Below, one piece after another: positions 7,259-17,300 of a DNA stretch of 64,000 nucleotides. Numbering within the stretch: position 1 is the first letter of the stretch; each line of letters starts with the position of its first letter. This stretch comes from Planctomycetota bacterium (GTDB lineage Bacteria; Planctomycetota; JAJSAM01; JAJVHW01), in the NCBI GenBank assembly GCA_021776825.1, contig JAJFFG010000078.1, forward strand, positions 1 to 64,000, given 5' to 3'. The translations under genes were made by a program, and so were the position numbers. The notes beneath the pieces are model-generated. The model worked only from the letters and a program-made list of their open reading frames with translations. It was not told the DNA's origin and searched no databases.

Positions 7259-10200
7259 GTGACGCGTACCCTTCTCTGCGGCCGGGCCGGCTCTGGCAAG
7301 ACCCATCGCGTCGTTCAGAGGCTCCTTGAACTCGTCTCGACTCACGACGCGACCGGCCGCTTCGAGCGCTTCGCGGTGGTCGTCCCCACGTACTCGCAGG
7401 CTGAGCACCTGAAGCGCCGACTGCTGCGCGGCGACGCGGGGTTGCCGGCCCTGCTCGACCGAGGGATCGGCACGTTCGAGCAGTTGGCCGAACGCGAGAC
7501 GGGCCTCCGCCTGCACGCGCTGGCGCCGGCCGCCGTGCAGGATGCCGTCGTCGTCCGCGCGCTGCTCGAGCAGGACGCGGAGGCGTTTCGCGACGTCCGT
7601 CGGTTCGCGGGCTTCCGACGCGCCGTGCTGCGGCTGTTCAAGGAGGTCAAGGCCTCGGAGCCTGAGCCCGGTCCGGATGCCCTCGCTGCCGCCTCGGAGC
7701 GCCTCGCTGCCGCGGCCGGGTCGATCCCCGGCGTGCGTGGCGAACGGCTCGAGGTGCTCGCGGACCTCTTGAGTCGGTATCAGCTTGGCCTCGCTGCGCT
7801 GGGTCTGCTCGACCACGAGGACCTGCTGCGGGAACTCCTGGCGACGCTGCGCGAGCGCCCCCCTCAGGATCTGCGACTGTTCGCCCTCGACGGGTTCACC
7901 GATCTCACGCAGGTGCAGGAACGCATCGTGCAGAGCTTGGCCGAGTGCGCCGACGAGGCACTGGTCACCTTGCTCGCCGATCCCGGTGGCTCGGAAGCCG
8001 GGCCGTTTGCGGCATCGGCGTCGCTGCGTCGTCGGCTCATCGTCGGTTCGGGGCTCGTCGCCGAGGCGCTTCCCGGGAACCCGCGACTCGTCGGCGACCT
8101 CCTCCGCGTCGAGCGGCGCGCCGCCGGAGAGGGGGTCGAGCCCGCCTCAGGGGACGGTCGCGTGCGCTTTCTCGCCGGCGCCGATCCCGCTGACGAGGCC
8201 GACCGCGTGGCGCGGAGCTGCCGGCGCGTCGCGGCGGAGGGTACGGCGTGGAGCGACATCCTGGTGGTCGTCCGGCGGCTGGACGGCGACACGGGGCGCC
8301 GCGTGCTGGATGCGCTCCGGCGGCATGGCGTCCCGCATCGGCCCGCCGGCGGCGCCGGACTCTGCACGTTCCCGGCGGCACGAGTGGCGCTCTGCGGACT
8401 GCAGCTCGCGGCGGGAGCCCATCCTGTGGAGGACGCTCTCACGCTCCTCGCCGCCGGTGCCGCGCGCGGCGTGCCGGACCTGGAGTCGGACGCTCTCCGC
8501 GAACGCGCGCGTCTTGGCGTGCCGCCCGACGTCGAGTCGCTGCTGGCCCTTGCGGCGCGTGACCCCGAACTGCCGGCTGTCGTCGCCTGGCTGGAGTCGG
8601 TGCGCGAGATCGGCTTGGGGCCGCAGCCGGCACCGACGGCCCGCGTCGCCGACGCGCTCCTCGGGGCTCTCGCGACGCTCGTGTCGTGGTCCTACGAGGG
8701 CCGGACGGACGACGAGACCGCGGCCCGCGACGCCGCCGCCGTGCAGCGCGTTCGCTCACTCGTGGCGGAGTCGGTCGCGGCAGTTCGTGCCGCGGGGCGA
8801 GACGAGATCACGCCGACCGAACTGGTAGGGCTCGTCTCCGAGGCCGCGCAGACCGCGCGCGCCGCTCCTCGCGATGCACGCGTGGATGCCATCAACGTCG
8901 TCGACGCGGAAGAGGCGCGCACGTGGGAGGCCCGCGCCGTCGTCGTGGCGGGACTGCGGATGGGCGAGTTCCCCGGCGCCGCGCGAGAGGACCTCTTCCT
9001 GCCCGACCACGACCGTGGCGAGGTGGCTCGCGCATCCGGCGTTCGGCTGCCGGCGCGACTCGACGAGGCGCTGCGCCGCGAACGACTGCTCTTCTACAGC
9101 GCCGTCACGCGTGCCACGGATCGCCTCGTCCTCACCGCTCCTCTCACCGATGCGCGCGGTGACCCGGCGCTGCCCTCGCCGTTCCTCGAGGAGCTGCGCG
9201 AGATCCTCCCCGTCGACGAGCGTGATCCCGACGGCGTCGCTCGCACCCCGGGAGATCAGCGCCCCGAGCCGGGCGAAGCGTTCGGCGACACGGATCTCAT
9301 CCGCTCTGCGCTCGCCGTCCTCGGTGAGCGGCATGCCCCCGGCAGCGACGGTGCGGCGCGTGCCGACGACGGACTCGCGTTGCTCCAGGCGGTGGCGGCG
9401 GAGCTGGTCGACGCGGATGGTTCACTCGCCGACGACGGCGTGCTCGTACGCGCGGCGATCGGCCGCGACCCGGATCAGCCGACGCTGTCTCCTGACGGGG
9501 GCGCACGTGCGCGCATGACGGCGCCACGCGCGCGCTCGGCGTCGTCGCTGCGCGACTTCGTCCAGTGTCCGTATCGGCACTTCGCCGCGCGCGGCCTCGA
9601 TCTGGAGGAACGGCAGGCCGGGCCCGACGACGGACTCTCGGCGATGCTGGCCGGGAACGTCGCGCACCTGGCGCTGGAGCGAGCACTCGACGGCGGTGCG
9701 ACGACCACCGAGCAGGCGCGCGAGCACTTCGAGTCGGCCTGGCACCAGATCGCGGGGCGCGTGCGGCCGAGCGTCCACGTGCAGCGCGAGCGGGCCGAGA
9801 TCTGCGCCGCGGTCGAGCGCGTGGTGACCGGGGCGGCTCCGGCCCCCGGCTTCCGACCGGCGTCGTTCGAGCAGCGCGTCGGTTCCGGACCCGAGGGACG
9901 CGATCGTCTCGAACTCAGCGAGGACGGCCACGTGGTCGGCGTGTCCGGGCAGATCGACCGCATCGATCGCGACGCGGCGGGACGGGCGATCGTGCTCGAC
10001 TACAAGTGGTCGCGTCACGGGCGGTACGCGGGTCTCGAACGGAAGATCGACGACGCCGAGGATCTGCAGCTCCCGCTCTACGCGCTGTCTCTGGTGCGAG
10101 GGCGCGGTGACGAGGTGGTCGCCGCGGGCTACCTGACGCTGCGGGACCACCGCGTGCGCTGGCTGCGGCTGACCGAGGATGCGCCGGGCGGTCGCGGCAA

Positions 10201-10372
10201 CGTCGACTGGACGGAGGATGCGTCGGACCGTCTCGATGCCGTCGCGCGGCGCATCGTCGAACTTGACGGCCAGATCCGCTCCGCGGCGATCCCCGTGCTC
10301 CCGCGCGACCGCGACCAGTGCGCGTGGTGCGCGTACTCGGACCTGTGCCGCGTCGACGAGGTGAGCGGATGA
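7259..10372 (+). CDS. addB: AddB-type subunit of the helicase-nuclease AddAB
   Basis: A 1037-residue protein from the GTG at 7259; the start places the Walker A motif GRAGSGKT at residues 8-15, as in AddB. The middle is UvrD-like but degenerate. The C-terminal part is a PD-(D/E)XK nuclease (SGQIDRID, then IVLDYKWSR) with the AddB iron-sulfur cysteines: Cys770 in QCPYRHF and Cys1021, Cys1024, Cys1030 in the C-terminal CAWCAYSDLC. AddAB processes double-strand breaks to load RecA and degrades unprotected linear DNA. The stop overlaps the addA start by ATGA, so the two are co-translated. Confidence 0.9.
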   Translation: MTRTLLCGRAGSGKTHRVVQRLLELVSTHDATGRFERFAVVVPTYSQAEHLKRRLLRGDAGLPALLDRGIGTFEQLAERETGLRLHALAPAAVQDAVVVRALLEQDAEAFRDVRRFAGFRRAVLRLFKEVKASEPEPGPDALAAASERLAAAAGSIPGVRGERLEVLADLLSRYQLGLAALGLLDHEDLLRELLATLRERPPQDLRLFALDGFTDLTQVQERIVQSLAECADEALVTLLADPGGSEAGPFAASASLRRRLIVGSGLVAEALPGNPRLVGDLLRVERRAAGEGVEPASGDGRVRFLAGADPADEADRVARSCRRVAAEGTAWSDILVVVRRLDGDTGRRVLDALRRHGVPHRPAGGAGLCTFPAARVALCGLQLAAGAHPVEDALTLLAAGAARGVPDLESDALRERARLGVPPDVESLLALAARDPELPAVVAWLESVREIGLGPQPAPTARVADALLGALATLVSWSYEGRTDDETAARDAAAVQRVRSLVAESVAAVRAAGRDEITPTELVGLVSEAAQTARAAPRDARVDAINVVDAEEARTWEARAVVVAGLRMGEFPGAAREDLFLPDHDRGEVARASGVRLPARLDEALRRERLLFYSAVTRATDRLVLTAPLTDARGDPALPSPFLEELREILPVDERDPDGVARTPGDQRPEPGEAFGDTDLIRSALAVLGERHAPGSDGAARADDGLALLQAVAAELVDADGSLADDGVLVRAAIGRDPDQPTLSPDGGARARMTAPRARSASSLRDFVQCPYRHFAARGLDLEERQAGPDDGLSAMLAGNVAHLALERALDGGATTTEQAREHFESAWHQIAGRVRPSVHVQRERAEICAAVERVVTGAAPAPGFRPASFEQRVGSGPEGRDRLELSEDGHVVGVSGQIDRIDRDAAGRAIVLDYKWSRHGRYAGLERKIDDAEDLQLPLYALSLVRGRGDEVVAAGYLTLRDHRVRWLRLTEDAPGGRGNVDWTEDASDRLDAVARRIVELDGQIRSAAIPVLPRDRDQCAWCAYSDLCRVDEVSG

Positions 10373-13300
10373 GCCCGGCACCGAACGACGGCCAGCGCCG
10401 CGCGATCGAAGCCCGCGGTGCCGACGTATGTGTCGTTGCGGGCGCCGGCACGGGCAAGACGCGCGTGCTCACCGAGCGCATCGTTCAGCGCGTAGTCGAT
10501 GACGGTGTCGATCTCCGCCGCCTCCTGGCCATCACGTTCACCGAGCGTGCGGCGGGGGAGATGAAGGACCGCCTAGCGCGCGCACTGCTCGAACGCGGTC
10601 GCACGACGGCACGCGAGGAGGTCGAGTCGGCGGCCATCTCGACGATCCACGCGTTCTGCGCGCGACTGCTACGCGAACACGCGATCGAGGCCGGTGTGGA
10701 CCCGGGATTTGTCGTGCTCGACGACGTGCGCGCCACGCGCGTGGAACGCGAGGCTCGGGACGCTCTCATGGCGGAACTCGCGGCCGAGGACCCCGCGCGG
10801 CTCGACGCTCTCGGCGTGCTGCCGGGAGCCGATCCGGACGAGACGCTGCTGCACGTCTATCGAGCCGCCCGCGCCAGCACCGACGACGTCGGTGCGTTCG
10901 TTCGGAGACTCCCGTATCCCGGTGCTCGCTCCGCGTTGGCCGTGGCTCTCTCGGACGCCACGGCCGCTCTCGCCGAGGTGCGCGGCGTCGGTCCGCCGAA
11001 GACGCAGCAGCGTGTCGACCGCGCGTTGGCGGCCGCAGAGCTCGTCCCCGGCGACGACGCTGATGCGGTGGACGCCGCCGCGGCGGTGCACGCGCTGCGC
11101 AAGAGTTTCGACCTCTCGTGCAGCGCGGATGTGAAGCCGTTCCTCGCCGACGTCCGCACCGCGGCCGACGACCTGCTGCGTGCGTTGGCGGCCGAGGCGC
11201 TGCAACCGTTTCGCGAGCAGCTGGCGGCCACTCTCGCTCGGCTCGCCGAGCTGCACACGGAGGCGAAGGGGCACGGCGCCGCTCTCGACTTCACCGACTT
11301 GGAACTGCGCGCCGTGCGGCTTCTCGCCGACCAGTCGTCCGTGCGCCGCGCCGCGCGGTCCCGTTGGGCCGAGGTGCTCGTCGACGAGTTCCAGGACGTC
11401 AATCCGCTGCAGGCGCGACTGCTCGATTTGCTGCGACCGGAGAACGCGCTGTTCGTCGTCGGTGACCCGAAGCAGTCGATCTACGGCTTCCGGGGTGCGG
11501 ACGTCGAGGTGTTCCTCCGACACGAGGAGCGCGCTGCGTCGACCGCGGCGGAGCTCGTGCGGCTGCAGGAGTCGTACCGCGCGCGCCCGGAACTCACCGG
11601 CGTCGTGAACGCGTTGTTCGCGTCGGGGCTGTCCGACGCCGATCCCGACACCGGGCTCGTGGCGGTGCCATTCGAGCCGCTGGTGTCCGCGCTCGACTTC
11701 GTGGCGAAGGAGGTCCCCAGCGTCGAGGCCGTCTGCGTCCAGACCGAGGACGCGGCGGCTGGCCATCGCGCCGAAGCGCGTTGGATCGCGGAGCGCATCG
11801 TCGCCCTCGTGGACGGCGCCGAAGCCCTCACGCTGACGGACCGGAGTGAGGACGACGCCGTTGACGGTCGACCGGCGGGGTACGGCGACGTGGCCGTGCT
11901 GCTGCGCGCGACCACCCAGGTCAAGCTGCTCGAGCGCGAGCTGCTCGAGCGGGACGTTCCGTATCTCGTCGTCAAGGGGCGCGGGTTCTACGACGCGCGC
12001 GAGGTCGTCGATGTCGCCAACCTGCTGGCGTGCGTGGACGACTCCGGCGACGACGTCGCGCTGGCCGCTGTTCTGCGTTCGCCGCTCTGCGGTATCGACG
12101 ACGACGCGCTCTTCTGCCTGACGTCGGGTCGAGCCGGGAAACGCGGCGATCGTGAGCCCCTCGCGGCGGTCCTCGCCCGTTGGACGGCTGGCGAAGACGG
12201 AGCCCCGCAGCTCGCGGATCGCGACGCCCGTCGCCTGCGTCGCTTCGTCGGGATCTTCGCCGACCTGCGCGCCCGACGCGGCTCCGAGCCACTGGCGGCC
12301 CTGATCGATCGCGCTCTTGGCGCGACCGACCTGGACACGATCGTGCTCGCGCGCCGCAATGGGCGTCAGCGCGCCGCGAACCTGCGCAAGGTGCGCGAGA
12401 TGGCGGTCGCGGCCGACGCCGCCGGAGATCGCACGCTGGGCGAGTTCGCCGCCGAGCTGCGTCGCTTGCGTCAGCTCGAGGTGCGCGAGACCGAGGCTCC
12501 GGTAGCCGGCGCGTCGCGCGGGGCCGTCTCGATCCTCACCGTGCATGCTGCGAAAGGCCTCGAGTTCCCGATCGTGGTCGTGCCGGGGCTGGGACGCGAG
12601 ACGGGTCGCGAGATCGGCGCGATCGCGTCGGACCCCGCACGCGGCCTTGCGGTACGGACCGCTCCGGCGTTCCCGGCGTTCGACGGTGTCGTCCCCCACG
12701 ACTTCCAGCGACTGCGCGCACGCGAGCAGGCGCGCAGCGTCGCGGAGGAGATGCGCTTGCTCTACGTGGCGCTCACGCGCGCCGAGGAGCATCTCGTTCT
12801 CGTGGCGGCGGTCTCACGCCGTTCGGAGCGACCGTGGTGGGATCGCGTCGCGGCGCTCCTCGACGCGGCCGTCATCGACCCGGCCGTAATCGATCCAGCC
12901 GTAATCGATCCGGCCGCAATCGACCCGGCGAAGCCCGGTGACATCGACGTCGGTCCGGGTGCCGATGCGGCGCAGCGCACGCGCGCGCTGGTGCGACTGC
13001 TCGAGCCGGTCGAGCCGACGCTCGCCTCCGGGCCTCGTTCGCGGCCGCGTCTCGCGACCGTGGCGCCGGCTTTGCGCGCGCGACGTGTCCCCGCTGGGGA
13101 CGTCCCGGCGGCGTCTTCAGAGTCCGCCGTAGCTCGCGTGGCGGAGTCGCGCCGCCCGCTTCCGCCGGCCACCGGCACGCTCTACGCCACGACCGTCAGC
13201 GCGCTCGTCACGTTCGCGCGATGTCCCGAGGAGTTCCATTGCCGGCACGTCCTGGGTCTCCCGGAGTCGCTCGACCTGCGCCTGGGCGCGCTGGGTGATC

Positions 13301-13971
13301 CCGACCCGAGTGGTGGGGGTGGCGAGCGTCCGGGCGACGACGACGAGTGGGGCCTGCCCCTCGACGCTCGAGCGCGCGGGCGTGCCGCGCACCTCGCACT
13401 CGAGCGATTGGTCCCCGATTTCTCGGGCGACATCGAGACGGTTGTGCGCGCGTCGCTGCGGACCGAGACCGGCGGCGCGCCGCCCGATCCGCGCGACGTC
13501 CAACGCATCGTCGGTTGGGTGCGTGGGTTCGCGGCATCCGAGATCGGCGCCGCTGTGCGCGGCGTGCCGCGAGAGAGCGTGCGGCGCGAGCAGGCGGTCC
13601 TGCTCCGCGCGGGTCGCACGATCGTGCGCGGTCAGATCGATCTTGTCTTCCGCAGCGATGACGGTTGGATCGTGGTCGATCACAAGGCCGGTCGTCTCGC
13701 CGAGGCGACGCCGGAGTACACGCTCCAGATGCAGCTCTACGCCCTCGCGCTGCGCGGCGTCACCGGCGAGATCCCCGTGCGCAGCGTGCTGTTCTCGTTG
13801 CCGGAGGCCCGGGCCGTGGACATCTCCACCACCGCCGAGGAACTCGCGGACCTCGAGGCGGGTCTGTTGGCCGAGCTGGGACGCCGTACGCGAGATCGGG
13901 ACTATGCCCCGACCGGCGAGACCCCGTGCGGGACGTGCGCGTATCGCGCCGGCTGCGCGTTCGTGCGCTGA
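10369..13971 (+). CDS. addA: AddA-type UvrD helicase/nuclease subunit
   Basis: A 1200-residue protein. Superfamily 1 motifs are complete: Q motif near residue 9, Walker A GAGTGKT at 25-31, motif II VLVDEFQDVN, motif III GDPKQSIYGFRGAD and motif VI LLYVALTRAEEHL. The C-terminus is a RecB-type nuclease (RGQIDLVF, then WIVVDHKAG and QMQLYALAL). It also has a Cys952 ... Cys1187, Cys1190, Cys1196 set (ARCPEEF and CGTCAYRAGC), an iron-sulfur arrangement normally seen in AddB. A 15-bp in-frame repeat (12868-12927) gives AVIDP three times plus AAIDP in a linker. The gene forms a two-gene operon with addB. Confidence 0.9.
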   Translation: MSPAPNDGQRRAIEARGADVCVVAGAGTGKTRVLTERIVQRVVDDGVDLRRLLAITFTERAAGEMKDRLARALLERGRTTAREEVESAAISTIHAFCARLLREHAIEAGVDPGFVVLDDVRATRVEREARDALMAELAAEDPARLDALGVLPGADPDETLLHVYRAARASTDDVGAFVRRLPYPGARSALAVALSDATAALAEVRGVGPPKTQQRVDRALAAAELVPGDDADAVDAAAAVHALRKSFDLSCSADVKPFLADVRTAADDLLRALAAEALQPFREQLAATLARLAELHTEAKGHGAALDFTDLELRAVRLLADQSSVRRAARSRWAEVLVDEFQDVNPLQARLLDLLRPENALFVVGDPKQSIYGFRGADVEVFLRHEERAASTAAELVRLQESYRARPELTGVVNALFASGLSDADPDTGLVAVPFEPLVSALDFVAKEVPSVEAVCVQTEDAAAGHRAEARWIAERIVALVDGAEALTLTDRSEDDAVDGRPAGYGDVAVLLRATTQVKLLERELLERDVPYLVVKGRGFYDAREVVDVANLLACVDDSGDDVALAAVLRSPLCGIDDDALFCLTSGRAGKRGDREPLAAVLARWTAGEDGAPQLADRDARRLRRFVGIFADLRARRGSEPLAALIDRALGATDLDTIVLARRNGRQRAANLRKVREMAVAADAAGDRTLGEFAAELRRLRQLEVRETEAPVAGASRGAVSILTVHAAKGLEFPIVVVPGLGRETGREIGAIASDPARGLAVRTAPAFPAFDGVVPHDFQRLRAREQARSVAEEMRLLYVALTRAEEHLVLVAAVSRRSERPWWDRVAALLDAAVIDPAVIDPAVIDPAAIDPAKPGDIDVGPGADAAQRTRALVRLLEPVEPTLASGPRSRPRLATVAPALRARRVPAGDVPAASSESAVARVAESRRPLPPATGTLYATTVSALVTFARCPEEFHCRHVLGLPESLDLRLGALGDPDPSGGGGERPGDDDEWGLPLDARARGRAAHLALERLVPDFSGDIETVVRASLRTETGGAPPDPRDVQRIVGWVRGFAASEIGAAVRGVPRESVRREQAVLLRAGRTIVRGQIDLVFRSDDGWIVVDHKAGRLAEATPEYTLQMQLYALALRGVTGEIPVRSVLFSLPEARAVDISTTAEELADLEAGLLAELGRRTRDRDYAPTGETPCGTCAYRAGCAFVR
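12868..12927. repeat. Four tandem 15-bp units inside addA
   Basis: Units of type GCCGTAATCGATCCG, four copies differing at one to three positions, in frame and encoding AVIDP/AAIDP. They lie in the linker between helicase motif VI and the nuclease domain. Confidence 0.9.
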
Positions 13972-14028
13972 GAAGGTGTTCCCATCCACAACGTGACCGG
14001 CGGCGCGCGGTTGGTCGGAACACCTTCT
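13971..14028. terminator. Inverted repeat between convergent addA and lipoprotein gene
   Basis: AGAAGGTGTTCC (13971-13982) starts within the addA stop codon and pairs perfectly with GGAACACCTTCT (14017-14028) across a 34-base GC-rich spacer. It ends 10 bp before the stop of the opposing gene. The location suits a bidirectional terminator. Confidence 0.55.
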
Positions 14029-14037
14029 GAGGTCGCG

Positions 14038-14364
14038 CTACCAGGGGAAGAAACGCGAGAGGCCGGCCGCGATGTCCAGCGCGTCGAAGAACGGCGAGTA
14101 CCACGGCGACCCGTCGTCGGCCGTCGAGTACGCGGACGTAGGCGTGTTGGGATTCATGGCTGCCTGCGTCGTGGCACGCTGGCCGGCCAACTCGCTGCGG
14201 ATGTCGGTCAGGCCCTCCGGCGCCGTGCTCTCGGGACGAACGGTGTCCTGCCGGGTCGAGGGCTCGGAGCGCAATGGGCTGTCCGACGCGCACCCCGTCA
14301 GGGCGGCCAGCGTCAGCACGCCGGTGGCGAGTGCGGATCTCATCGTCCGGTCCGCTGTTCTCAT
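14038..14364 (-). CDS. Small lipoprotein coupled to the pseudokinase gene
   Basis: A 108-residue protein. The ATG at 14364 overlaps the stop of the upstream gene (ATGA), and a second ATG lies at residue 8. The signal MRSALATGVLTLAALTGC ends in an L-T-G-C lipobox, so the mature protein is anchored through that cysteine. The remainder is Ser/Thr/Pro rich and probably disordered until a C-terminal segment DGSPWYSPFFDALDIAAGL, followed by SRFFPW. The translational coupling suggests it works with the membrane protein encoded upstream. No family was recognised. Confidence 0.75.
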   Translation of the reverse strand: MRTADRTMRSALATGVLTLAALTGCASDSPLRSEPSTRQDTVRPESTAPEGLTDIRSELAGQRATTQAAMNPNTPTSAYSTADDGSPWYSPFFDALDIAAGLSRFFPW

Positions 14365-17300
14365 AGTCCAGACAGCCTCTCACGCCAGCGGCGGGCGACC
14401 CACTCCGGATCGGGCACGCCCTCGACGACGACGTTGTCGAAGGCACCCGCGCTGTTGACCATGAACAGTCCCGGCGTCAGCCCCCTGAACTCGTACTTCT
14501 TGTCGCCGTAGGCGCTGCCGCGGATCGTGCGTCCGCCAGGGAAGCGCATCCAGACCTCGCCCTCGGCCTTGCCGGCCTTGATCGAGATCGTCTCGCCGAC
14601 CTTCACGCGCGGCTCCTGAGCGCCGCACTTGCGCACGTAACCGATCTCGCCCGGCGGCGTGTCGGCCCACATGTCCGGTCCGAACAGCACGATCGAGTTC
14701 TCGGCGAACTTCTCGCGCACGCCCGGCTTGCCGAGCGTGAAGAAGCTGTTCTGCAGCGTGTAGAGGTAGAAGCGATTCGTCTCGCCCGCCTCGAGAAACA
14801 TGATCCCGATGTCGTGCGCGCGCCCGGGCTGCACCTCGACCTGGAACGAGAGGAAGTCACTCTGGAAGTGCGCGTCGAGGACGAACGTGCCGGAGCCCTT
14901 CGCGCTCACGCCGTCCGAGGCACTCGTCCAGTCGGCTCGCGGCGGCGCCTCGAACGTGTTGACGTCGCGGAAGTCGAGTAGCTGGTCCGCGTCCTCGAAG
15001 TCGTACGTGATCCGCCAGCGACCTCGATCGCGCTTTTCGACCTCGCCGCGGAAGAGGTGTTCGATACCGGCGTCGCCGACCGCGAGCGTGGTAATGCGCT
15101 TGCGGACCTCGAGGTCGTACTTCGCGCCGGTGGGCGTGGACTTGTACTCACTCAAGAACTCGAGGAACGCCTCCATCGCGTCGGAGTCGTCGCCGGCATC
15201 CATCAGCCGCCGGGCCTCCTTGAACGCGGCCAGCGCCTCTTCGTCGCTCACTTCCGCGGTCGGCCCCGGGTCGGGTGGTCGCGTCGGGTCCGGTGGGCGT
15301 GTCGGGTCGGGCGGTCGCGTGGGATCGGGGGGACGACCTGGATCCGACGGCGGGTCGCCGCCCGCGGCACCTCCGGAGGACTCGCCATCTCCGGCCAGCG
15401 TCGAGTCCATCCGGCGCTTCAGATCGCGCTTCACGGCGATGATCTCGTCGCGCCGGCTGAGCGGAACGTAGTCGAGGATCTGGTCGGCGGCCTGCAGGGC
15501 CGTGCGCCAGTCGCGTAGGTCGCGCGCCGCGTGCAGCACGGCCAGGTCCGACTCGACGCGCGCATCGCTCTCGGCCTGCAGGCGTACGATCGCGCGCCGC
15601 GCTGCGGCGCCCTCCGGCGAGCTCATGTGCTCGTCGGCCCACGTGCGCAGGCGTCGGAGCGCTGCGTCGAGACGTCCCTCGGCGCTGTCGTCCTCGGCCT
15701 TGGCGAGGAGCCGCTCGAACATCTCGCCGCGCGTGGTGCGCGACCGCGCCGAGAGCTCGCCTGCCTCGAGTGCGGCGAGCGCTCCGTAGGCGGTGCCCGA
15801 GTAACGCGTCGAGACGTCGACCAGCGCGCGCCGGGCCGAGCCCGGGTCGTCCGGACGTCGACGGAGCAGGTTGCGCGCGGCTTCGTAGGCGACGCGGGCG
15901 CGCGCCTCCTGCGTCGATGCGGAGTCGTCGTCGGTGCTGACGCGCTCGAGCTTCGCGGACGCCAGGGTGCGCGCGGCAGTACGCGAGGCGGCCGAGGCCG
16001 CGGACGTGGCGTCGCCGACCCGCGACGCCTTCGAACCCGCCCACACCACGGCCAGCAGGCTGCCGACGATGCAGACGATGGTCAGCGCGCGATTGGTTCC
16101 ACTCTTGCCACGCCGGGCCGCAGCTCCGGTCGCACGCAGGGCCTGACGGGCAGCGCGCTCGTAACGCCCACGGATCACGCCGGCCGCGATGACGTCGCCG
16201 TCCTGCAACTCGTGGCGCGTCGTCACCGAGCCGTTCACGCGCACCTCGCCGGCTGCTCCCTCACCGGACAGCGCATGGAGCTCGTCGGCGAAGCGTCCGC
16301 GCTCGATCCGGATGAGGGCGTCGGGGAACGACTCGGTCTGGGCCTGGACGTCGATCGCGGTGGCGGGCTTGCCCAGCCAGACGTGATCATCGATCTCGAG
16401 CATCGTCTTGCCGAGCCGGCCCTTGACGTACAGCCGCCCCGGGCTGCGCTTCACGGACTCCGGGTCGGGCGCGTTGACCTCGGCTGACGTGGCCGGAGGC
16501 TCGGCCGGTGGGGGGGGGGCCGGCGGTGGGGTGGCCGCTGCGGGCCGCGATGCTCGCGGTGACGCGCTCGCGCGTGCAGGCGATGGGGACGGTGAGGGCG
16601 GCAGGCCCTGCTCGTCGAGCATGGCGCGAACCGCGCCGACGTCGATGGGGGCGGTCTCGGGTCGCGCGGCATCGACCGGGGCGTCCAGCGGCCCAGCGAT
16701 CGGCGCGACATCCGCGCCGTCGCCGGGGTCCACCCCGCGCTGCACCGCGCGAAGTGCGCGGGCGGCGGCGTCTGCCGTCGCGAAGCGCTGGTCGGGCGCC
16801 GGGGCGAGGAGCCGCGCGAGAACGCGAACGAGACCCGGTGAGGCCCCTGGAACGAGCTCCGTCGGCGGAGGGACGTTGGCGGCGGCCAGCGCGGACGTGG
16901 CGCTCGCCCCGGATCCCGGCACCGGTGACTTCGCGGTGAGCGCCTCGACGAGGATCAGGCCGAGCACGTAGAGGTCGCTCCGGACGTCGCCGGGCTCTCC
17001 GCGCGCTTCCTCGGGAGCCTGATAGCGCGCGCGACGCGGCGCGAGCGCCGCCGGGACGAGGCGCGGCGGCTGGACCCGGACCTCTCCCTTGCCGGGTAGC
17101 CGAATTCGACGTGGAGTGAGGTCGCCGTGCCGCGCCCCGTGCTTCACGAGGGCCGCAAGCACCTCCGCGACGGTTGCCGCGATGCCGAGCGCACGCTCGT
17201 GGGCGAGCGCACCACCGCGCCCCAGTAGCTCGTCGAGCGTGCGTCCACCGACGTCCTTGGCCACGGCAAAGACGACGGCGCCCTTGCGGCCGCCCGTCGT

